Assembly: GCA_015059145.1 (NCBI GenBank) | Contig: SVAZ01000014.1 | Location: forward strand, 1 to 36,352 | Direction of reading: 5' to 3' | DNA: 36,352 nucleotides | From: Erysipelotrichaceae bacterium | GTDB taxonomy: Bacteria > Bacillota_I > Bacilli_A > Acholeplasmatales > Anaeroplasmataceae | Shown here: in pieces, positions 30,989 through 36,352 of the stretch | How positions within the stretch are numbered: the first letter of the stretch is position 1 | Layout: each line of letters opens with the position of its first letter | Position numbers and translations under genes: made by a program | Notes under the pieces: generated by a model | The model's input: the letters and a program-made list of their open reading frames with translations, nothing else | What the model was told of the DNA's origin: nothing | Database searches by the model: none

Positions 30989-32527
30989 ATGGAAAATAAG
31001 AAGTTAATTGAGCTTAAGGGTATTCATAAGGAATACAATGGAAATACAGTTATTGAAAATTTAAATTTATATATTAATGAAAATGAATTTATTACGTTAG
31101 TTGGTCCGTCTGGCTGTGGAAAAACAACTACTCTTAGAATGATTGGTGGATTTGAGGATCCTGATTATGGACAGGTTGTATTAGATGGCGTTGTAATTAA
31201 TAATACACCCGCACATCAAAGACCTATTAATACAGTTTTCCAAAGATATGCATTATTCCCACATTTAAATGTTTTTGATAATGTTGCCTTTGGGTTAAGA
31301 AATTTTAGTAGAATAATGGCTGATATTAAATCTAGCTGTCAAAGAAAATATGAAACTCAAAGATTAGAACTAGTTACTAAGCTTCAGGATAAGAACCTTC
31401 CAAAGGCTTTAAAGTCTGAGATAAAGCTTAAGCTAAAGGAAATAAAAACTCAAATTAAAAATGATATTTCTAAAACTAAAATGGAGCTGATTGAAAAGAA
31501 GCTTTTAGAGGTGGAAAATAAATATAATCCGATTATCAAAAAGCTAGATGAGCAAATTGATATTGAATGGGAAAAGGATGAAGAGGTTAAAAATGCCAAG
31601 CTTAGAATCAAGGAAATTGAGGCTAAGATAGAAGAGGAGGTTGCCAACGGGCAATCTAAGGCTAAGGCTACTAAGCCGTATGAGGCTGAGTTAAAGAAGC
31701 TTAATAATATTGCTGTATGGAGTGAGCTTACTAGATTAGAGGCTTTAAAGAAGCAGGCATTACAGGATAAGGCATTAGAAATTAAAAGTGCTAAATCATT
31801 AATGCTTAATAAAAAGCAAATTAAGGAAGCAGTTACTCAGGCACTAAAGCTAGTCAAGCTAGAGGGCTATGAGAATAGAAGAATTGACGAAATGAGTGGT
31901 GGTCAACAGCAAAGAGTTGCGATAGCACGTGCAGTTGTTAATAAACCAAGAATTTTATTATTAGATGAGCCTTTATCTGCACTTGATTTAAAGCTTCGTC
32001 AGGAAATGCAATATGAAATTAAGGAGATGCAGCGCAAGCTTGGTATTACCTTTATATTTGTAACACATGATCAAGAGGAAGCCTTGACTATGTCTGATAC
32101 TATTGTTGTTATGGATAAGGGTGTAATTCAGCAAATTGGTACACCAGAGGATATTTATAATGAGCCTAAAAATAGATTTGTTGCGAAGTTTATAGGTGAA
32201 TCTAATATAATAAGAGGTAAGTATAAGGGTAAGAAGACCGTTGAATTTATGGGTGTAAAGTTTGAATGCGTTGATGATAATTTCAAGGTAGGAGAGGTTT
32301 GCGACGTTGTAATTAGACCTGAGGATTTTGACAGAGTTCCTATTGAAAATGCTAAGATTGTAGGTACTGTTACAGATGTAGTATTTAAGGGTGTTCACTT
32401 TGAAATATGTGCAGATGTTAATGGTATGGAATTTGTAATTCATGATTATGAGATTGCTAAGGTAGGAGATAAGATCGGATTAAATGTGGATCCATATGAA
32501 ATCCATCTTATGAAGGTAAATGAATAG
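30989..32527 (+). CDS. potA: Polyamine-type ABC transporter ATPase with large helical insertion, second operon
   Basis: Same core as the first-operon PotA: Walker A GPSGCGKT (39-46), Q-loop in [22 protein letters not shown], signature [13 protein letters not shown] (from about 303), Walker [19 protein letters not shown], and the C-terminal TOBE-type domain. The protein is 512 residues because about 160 extra residues (about 106-275) are inserted between the Q-loop and the signature helix. The insert is rich in Lys, Glu and Leu and reads as coiled coil ([36 protein letters not shown]). Mycoplasma PotA proteins of about 560 residues are also enlarged, as I recall in the same region. It starts at ATG behind AAGGAG and overlaps potB by 8 bases. 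Confidence 0.93.
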   Translation: MENKKLIELKGIHKEYNGNTVIENLNLYINENEFITLVGPSGCGKTTTLRMIGGFEDPDYGQVVLDGVVINNTPAHQRPINTVFQRYALFPHLNVFDNVAFGLRNFSRIMADIKSSCQRKYETQRLELVTKLQDKNLPKALKSEIKLKLKEIKTQIKNDISKTKMELIEKKLLEVENKYNPIIKKLDEQIDIEWEKDEEVKNAKLRIKEIEAKIEEEVANGQSKAKATKPYEAELKKLNNIAVWSELTRLEALKKQALQDKALEIKSAKSLMLNKKQIKEAVTQALKLVKLEGYENRRIDEMSGGQQQRVAIARAVVNKPRILLLDEPLSALDLKLRQEMQYEIKEMQRKLGITFIFVTHDQEEALTMSDTIVVMDKGVIQQIGTPEDIYNEPKNRFVAKFIGESNIIRGKYKGKKTVEFMGVKFECVDDNFKVGEVCDVVIRPEDFDRVPIENAKIVGTVTDVVFKGVHFEICADVNGMEFVIHDYEIAKVGDKIGLNVDPYEIHLMKVNE

Positions 32528-33365
32528 ATTTAAAAAGCTTTCAATTCCATATCTTGTATGGATGATTATTTTTACGGGTATTCCTTTACTATTAATGGTT
32601 CTTTTCGCATTTTCAACAATTCAGTCGTTTTCAGCGTATACCTTTAATATTTCTGAGCACAGCTTTACTGCAGCTAATTTAAGCTCATTGTTTTCACTAG
32701 TTTTTGTTAAGGCATTTGGTAGATCCCTATTATATGCATGCATAGCTACTATTTTAGCATTATTATTAGGATATCCAATTGCATACTTTATTTCAAAAAG
32801 TAACTTTAAGCATAAGTATTTATTTTTGTTAATATTTATTATGCCTATGTGGACAAATATGCTTTTAAGAATTCAAACTATAAATAATTTATTAAGCGCT
32901 AATAGCTTCTTTACAAATGTATTAGGCTTTACACTTGATTTAAGCGAGGCTAAGGCATTAAAGATTATTTTAGTTATGACATTTGTTTATTTGCCTTTTA
33001 TGATTTTCCCAATCTATACAGTTTTAGAGAAAATCGATAAATCAATATATGAAGCATCTAATGATTTAGGTGCAGGAGCAGTTAAAACATTCTTTAAGGT
33101 AACACTACCTAATTCAACAAAGGGAATATTTTCTGGAGTAATGATGGTGTTTTTACCTGCAGCTATGGGCTTTACAATTCCTAAAATTGTAACAGGTGAG
33201 GATCCAAATTATTCTATGGTAGGTTCTTTAATAGAAAGACAATTTAAGAGCTCCAATGTTATGTATAATATTGGTAGTATGTACAGCTTAATAATTATTA
33301 TATTTGTATTGGGAAGCTTATATATCATATCTAGAATTGATGAGGATGGTGAGACATTATTATGA
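32520..33365 (+). CDS. potB: Polyamine-type ABC transporter permease PotB, second operon
   Basis: A 281-residue permease with about six membrane helices, beginning [21 protein letters not shown]. It has [12 protein letters not shown] and the EAA loop [20 protein letters not shown]. It is the paralogue of the first-operon PotB and also ends in GETLL, with the same nucleotide junction to potC. It starts within the end of potA and overlaps potC by 4 bases. Confidence 0.92.
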   Translation: MNRFKKLSIPYLVWMIIFTGIPLLLMVLFAFSTIQSFSAYTFNISEHSFTAANLSSLFSLVFVKAFGRSLLYACIATILALLLGYPIAYFISKSNFKHKYLFLLIFIMPMWTNMLLRIQTINNLLSANSFFTNVLGFTLDLSEAKALKIILVMTFVYLPFMIFPIYTVLEKIDKSIYEASNDLGAGAVKTFFKVTLPNSTKGIFSGVMMVFLPAAMGFTIPKIVTGEDPNYSMVGSLIERQFKSSNVMYNIGSMYSLIIIIFVLGSLYIISRIDEDGETLL

Positions 33366-34225
33366 TGAATGAAAGAATAATAGTTGAAAAGCCACTGAAT
33401 CAAAGGGTTAAAAAAATAAGCTATAAGGTGTTTGTTATAAGCTTTATTGCGATAGTTTTATTAATAACATATACACCTATTTTAGTAATGGGAATTACAA
33501 GCTTTTCAACAGACCCATTTGGATATAGATTTACAGGCTTTACCTTTAGCTGGTATTCTAAGCTATTTACTAATGGTGAGCTTAATGAGTCTATAATGTT
33601 CACATTACAAATAACATTTTTATCAACTCTAATATCTACAATTTTTGGTACTATTACCGCAATAGGTATTAATGTATTAAATAGAAATGCAAAGAAGAAG
33701 ATTATTGTTTTGAATAATGTTCCTATTTTAAATGCTGATATTGTAACAGCAGTATTCCTATTATTGGTGTTCCAAATTATTTCTATAATTATTGGAGTTA
33801 ATATTATTGCTGAATATAGCTTTGTTACTACGTTAATTGCACATGTGCTGTTTTCAACACCTTATGTAGTATTATCTGTATTACCAAAGCTAAATAAGGA
33901 TAATAGCTTATATGATGCTGCTATAGATTTAGGCTGTAGCCCGTATCAAGCATTATACAAGGTTATTATTCCAAATATAAAATCAGGAATTTTCTCAGGT
34001 GCTTTACTTGCATTTACTATGAGTATTGATGATTTTATTATTACATATTTCGTAAGTGGTGATAAGGATAATTTCTCTACATGGCTATATGGAAACCTTA
34101 AAACACTACGTAATGGTCAATGGAATCAAGCTTGTGCTTATAATACTGTATTAATGGTTATAACATTTATAGGTATTATTGGCTATCAGCTTATATCAAA
34201 TAAAAAGAAAAAAGAGGAGAATTAA
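33362..34225 (+). CDS. potC: Polyamine-type ABC transporter permease PotC, second operon
   Basis: A 287-residue partner permease with about six membrane helices. NNVPILNADIVTAVFLLL and the EAA loop DAAIDLGCSPYQALYKVIIP are present, as is FTMSIDDFIITYFVSG. The N-terminal tail is shorter than in the paralogue at 27915. Coupled to potB by an ATGA overlap; potD starts 2 bases after its stop. Confidence 0.92.
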   Translation: MMNERIIVEKPLNQRVKKISYKVFVISFIAIVLLITYTPILVMGITSFSTDPFGYRFTGFTFSWYSKLFTNGELNESIMFTLQITFLSTLISTIFGTITAIGINVLNRNAKKKIIVLNNVPILNADIVTAVFLLLVFQIISIIIGVNIIAEYSFVTTLIAHVLFSTPYVVLSVLPKLNKDNSLYDAAIDLGCSPYQALYKVIIPNIKSGIFSGALLAFTMSIDDFIITYFVSGDKDNFSTWLYGNLKTLRNGQWNQACAYNTVLMVITFIGIIGYQLISNKKKKEEN

Positions 34226-34227
34226 TT

Positions 34228-35343
34228 ATGAAAAGAAAATTAGGGTTATTTATTTTTGCATGCCTTGCATGCTTATCTTTAGCATCATGTGGTCAATCTG
34301 ATAAGCTAGTTATTTTAAACTGGGGTGACTATATTAGTGAGGATGTAGTTAGTGCATTTGAGGATGAATATGGTGTAAAGGTTAAGGTTGTTACTACAGA
34401 TTCAAATGAGCAAATGTATACTAATGTTGTAAATAAGATTGCTGAATATGATTTGGTAGTACCATCTGATTATATGATTCATCAAATGTATGAAAATGAT
34501 TTATTAATCAAGCTTGATTATTCAAAGCTTACAAATTATAAGGATGATATTTATGTTTCAGAATTAAATGATTTAATGAATTCTGATGATTGCAAGGCTT
34601 ATAATGGATATTATGTACCTTATTTCTGGGGCTCATTAGGTATTATGTATAATAAGGGCTTAGCTGGAGTTGAGGATGCAGTGCTTGCTAATGGCTGGGA
34701 TGTATTATTTGATAGCTCATTATTACCAGAGGGTGCTAAGGTAGGTATGTATAATTCTTCTAGAGATGCTCTTGCGGCTGCACAATTAAAGTATGGATAT
34801 TCTTTAAATACAAAGGATACTAAGGAAATTGATGCTTGTATGGATTTATTAAAGAATACAGATTTCTATCAATGGGGAACAGATGATTTAAAGATTAAGG
34901 TTTCTCAAGGTAACCTAGATGTTGCTTTAGTATATTCTGGAGATTTCTTTGATGCCTTCTATGCTGATTTAGATGCTGCACCTGAAAATGTTGAGAATTA
35001 TTCTATTTTTGCACCAACAACTAATAACGTATTCTTTGATGGTTTAGTTATTCCTAATACTTGTACAGATGTTGATATGTCTCATAATTTTATTAATTTT
35101 ATGCTAGAGCATGAGAATTCATATACAAATGCTGAATTCGTTGGCTATTGTCCTACTATTCAAACAGTATATGATGAAATCATGAATGATGAAGAGGGCT
35201 GGGGAGATATTATAGCTATTGATGCATATGATCCAGCAAAGATCCTAAATGCAGAAGATGCAAATGCTATGGTTTATAGCTATTTAGGTACAGACACTTA
35301 CGAGTACATTGAAAATAAATTTACTAGTGTAATTAATAGGTAA
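34228..35343 (+). CDS. potD: Polyamine-type binding lipoprotein PotD, second operon
   Basis: A 371-residue lipoprotein, normal PotD length. The signal peptide ends in LASC (lipobox, Cys at about residue 21). LNWGDYISEDVVSAFEDEYG, VVPSDYMIHQMYENDLL and YVPYFWGSLGIMYNKG match the PotD/PotF fold. WGTDDLKIKVSQGNLDVALV lies in the ligand cleft region. It is clearly related to the first-operon PotD but lacks that protein's insertion. The start ATG is behind AGAGGAGAA. Confidence 0.92.
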   Translation: MKRKLGLFIFACLACLSLASCGQSDKLVILNWGDYISEDVVSAFEDEYGVKVKVVTTDSNEQMYTNVVNKIAEYDLVVPSDYMIHQMYENDLLIKLDYSKLTNYKDDIYVSELNDLMNSDDCKAYNGYYVPYFWGSLGIMYNKGLAGVEDAVLANGWDVLFDSSLLPEGAKVGMYNSSRDALAAAQLKYGYSLNTKDTKEIDACMDLLKNTDFYQWGTDDLKIKVSQGNLDVALVYSGDFFDAFYADLDAAPENVENYSIFAPTTNNVFFDGLVIPNTCTDVDMSHNFINFMLEHENSYTNAEFVGYCPTIQTVYDEIMNDEEGWGDIIAIDAYDPAKILNAEDANAMVYSYLGTDTYEYIENKFTSVINR

Positions 35344-35347
35344 TTAT

Positions 35348-36163
35348 ATGATTATTGATCTTAAAGGGACTGATATGATGCTTCAGGATGCTTTGTTAAA
35401 GGCATCTGAGTATGATACTATTATTTTGGATAGTAAAACATATTATGAAAAGATAGAGGTTAGTATTCCTAATCTTACAATTGAAGGAAGAGATGGCTCT
35501 TGTATAGCCTTCGATGCAACTAATCAAGCTATTATCCCAGCTTTAATGGGTGGCGATGGAATAAAGACATTTGGCACAACAGGTAGTGCTACCTTCAGAG
35601 TGCTAGAAGGAGCTAATGGCTTCATCTGTAAGAATGTAAAGTTTCTAAATTATTTTAAAAGAACATTTGGGGATCATGGTCAAGCTGTTGCATTTAAATC
35701 TGAAATAAGTGATTTATATATGGAAAATTGTAGCTTTATATCTATGCAGGATACGCTATATATAGATTATGGGACAAACAATAAAATAGTTAATTGCTAT
35801 ATTGAGGGTGACATTGACTTTATCTTTGGTAGTGCTGATTGCTATTTTATAAATTGCGAAATAAAGGCTATTAATTCGTTTAAAAATGCTTATTTTACAG
35901 CTCCAGATACTTATGAATATAATAAGATTGGATTTGTATTTGATAATTGTAGGTTTATTGCTTCAGCTGGTGTTCATGCAAAGCTTGGTAGAGCGTGGTA
36001 TCCTAGTGGGGCTAGGGTAACTGTAAATCCATTATTAACAGTTAGAAATTCTCAATTCATTGGAGATGTTGACCCAACCCTTATTCAAATGCATGTGGGT
36101 GATCCTGAAAGACATATTTGTAGGCTTGATAATTGTTTATTAAATGGTTCGTTAATCAAATAA
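35348..36163 (+). CDS. Pectinesterase (carbohydrate esterase family 8), intracellular
   Basis: Removes methyl esters from galacturonan. The 271-residue beta-helix protein carries all family motifs: GQAVAF (111-116), QDTLY with Asp135, GDIDFIFG with Asp157, and LGRAW with Arg215 (LGRPW in most relatives). There is no signal peptide, so it should act on imported methylated oligogalacturonides. It starts only 5 bases after potD and has no terminator before it, so it is probably expressed with the XRE-potABCD operon, an unexpected partner for polyamine uptake. It fits functionally with the GH28 gene at the other end of the window. Confidence 0.92.
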   Translation: MIIDLKGTDMMLQDALLKASEYDTIILDSKTYYEKIEVSIPNLTIEGRDGSCIAFDATNQAIIPALMGGDGIKTFGTTGSATFRVLEGANGFICKNVKFLNYFKRTFGDHGQAVAFKSEISDLYMENCSFISMQDTLYIDYGTNNKIVNCYIEGDIDFIFGSADCYFINCEIKAINSFKNAYFTAPDTYEYNKIGFVFDNCRFIASAGVHAKLGRAWYPSGARVTVNPLLTVRNSQFIGDVDPTLIQMHVGDPERHICRLDNCLLNGSLIK

Positions 36164-36352
36164 TAAATAATCAATAAGGATAATTACTTTTAAGATGTTT
36201 TGACTTAAAGGAAATTAAAATAGCTGATTTTATAAAAGTGGCTGTGAAAAAACCTAGGTTTTGAGAAAAAACAAATTTAGGAACATAAAGCGGGAATCCT
36301 CGGTTATTAAATTTCCGAGATGAAAGCATATATATTTTTTTATAAAAAACAG
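36164..36352 (+). promoter_or_regulatory. Non-coding tail with palindrome and hairpin at window edge
   Basis: No gene is seen in the last 189 bases. A 14-bp palindrome AAAACCTAGGTTTT lies at 36249-36262. CTCGG (36299-36303) pairs with CCGAG (36315-36319) inside an unusually GC-rich stretch starting near 36289, followed by a T-rich run at about 36334-36340. The segment may be the structured leader of a gene beyond the window, or a terminator for the pectinesterase. It matches no riboswitch consensus I can name. Confidence 0.35.

Noticed and set aside
31988-32443. A 151-codon minus-strand frame inside the second potA
   Set aside because: It lies opposite conserved Walker B and C-terminal sequence, and its translation is low-complexity with no family resemblance.
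1-36352. tRNA, rRNA, prophage or insertion sequence
   Set aside because: I saw no cloverleaf-like tRNA arms, no transposase or integrase motifs and no terminal repeats with target duplications anywhere in the window.

Overview
This looks like chromosomal DNA from an AT-rich, low-GC Gram-positive bacterium (Bacillota). The evidence is strong AGGAGG-type ribosome binding sites, TTGACA/TATAAT-type promoters, U-tailed hairpin terminators after most operons, the endospore-lineage trio yqfC-yqfD-phoH, and lipobox signal peptides on binding proteins. The PotA proteins carry long helical insertions like those I recall from Mollicutes PotA, and there are pectin-active enzymes. Together these suggest an uncultured, probably gut-associated, anaerobic member of the Bacilli near Erysipelotrichia or the Mollicutes-related lineages. 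That placement is inference. I see no phage, IS element, CRISPR array, tRNA or rRNA.

Layout. 1-6300: a diaminopimelate/lysine block, lysA-dapF-like-dapA-dapB, then after a promoter asd-lysC. 6300-8970: an intracellular GH28 galacturonidase translationally coupled to an AEC-family transporter. 9000-14060: single-gene units for an unknown membrane protein, trigger factor and Lon. 14060-15690: a LysR regulator and an RluA-type pseudouridine synthase. 15700-18000: yqfC-yqfD-phoH. 18050-20740: a large membrane protein with acidic repeats and a ribosomal-L15-like C-terminal domain. 20750-22130: a DUF3793-like gene and a flavodoxin behind two matching palindromes, then a small membrane protein. 22135-24720 (minus strand): two-subunit class I fumarase and malic enzyme. 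24770-25706: serine acetyltransferase. 25730-36163: two complete polyamine-type ABC operons (potABCD). Between them lie a candidate small RNA on the minus strand and an XRE-cupin regulator, and the second operon ends in a pectinesterase.

How the genes fit together. The first block makes aspartate semialdehyde, dihydrodipicolinate and tetrahydrodipicolinate, and decarboxylates meso-DAP. The enzymes between DapB and LysA are not here. The DapF homologue has lost both catalytic cysteines, so the epimerase step is open to question. The fumarase and malic enzyme convert fumarate to malate and then pyruvate. The GH28 and pectinesterase lack signal peptides, so they probably finish imported oligogalacturonides in the cytoplasm.

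Most interesting signals: (1) the DapF-like protein with Ser at both catalytic Cys positions; (2) a roughly 71-nt minus-strand RNA with its own promoter and terminator, whose stem pairs better as minus-strand RNA; (3) an Arg-rich 10-codon leader ORF with an internal hairpin just before the TTG start of the first potA; (4) a trigger factor gene whose Shine-Dalgarno and start codon are separated by a hairpin that would restore normal spacing; (5) the membrane/acidic-repeat/L15-like fusion protein; (6) very large insertions in PotA.
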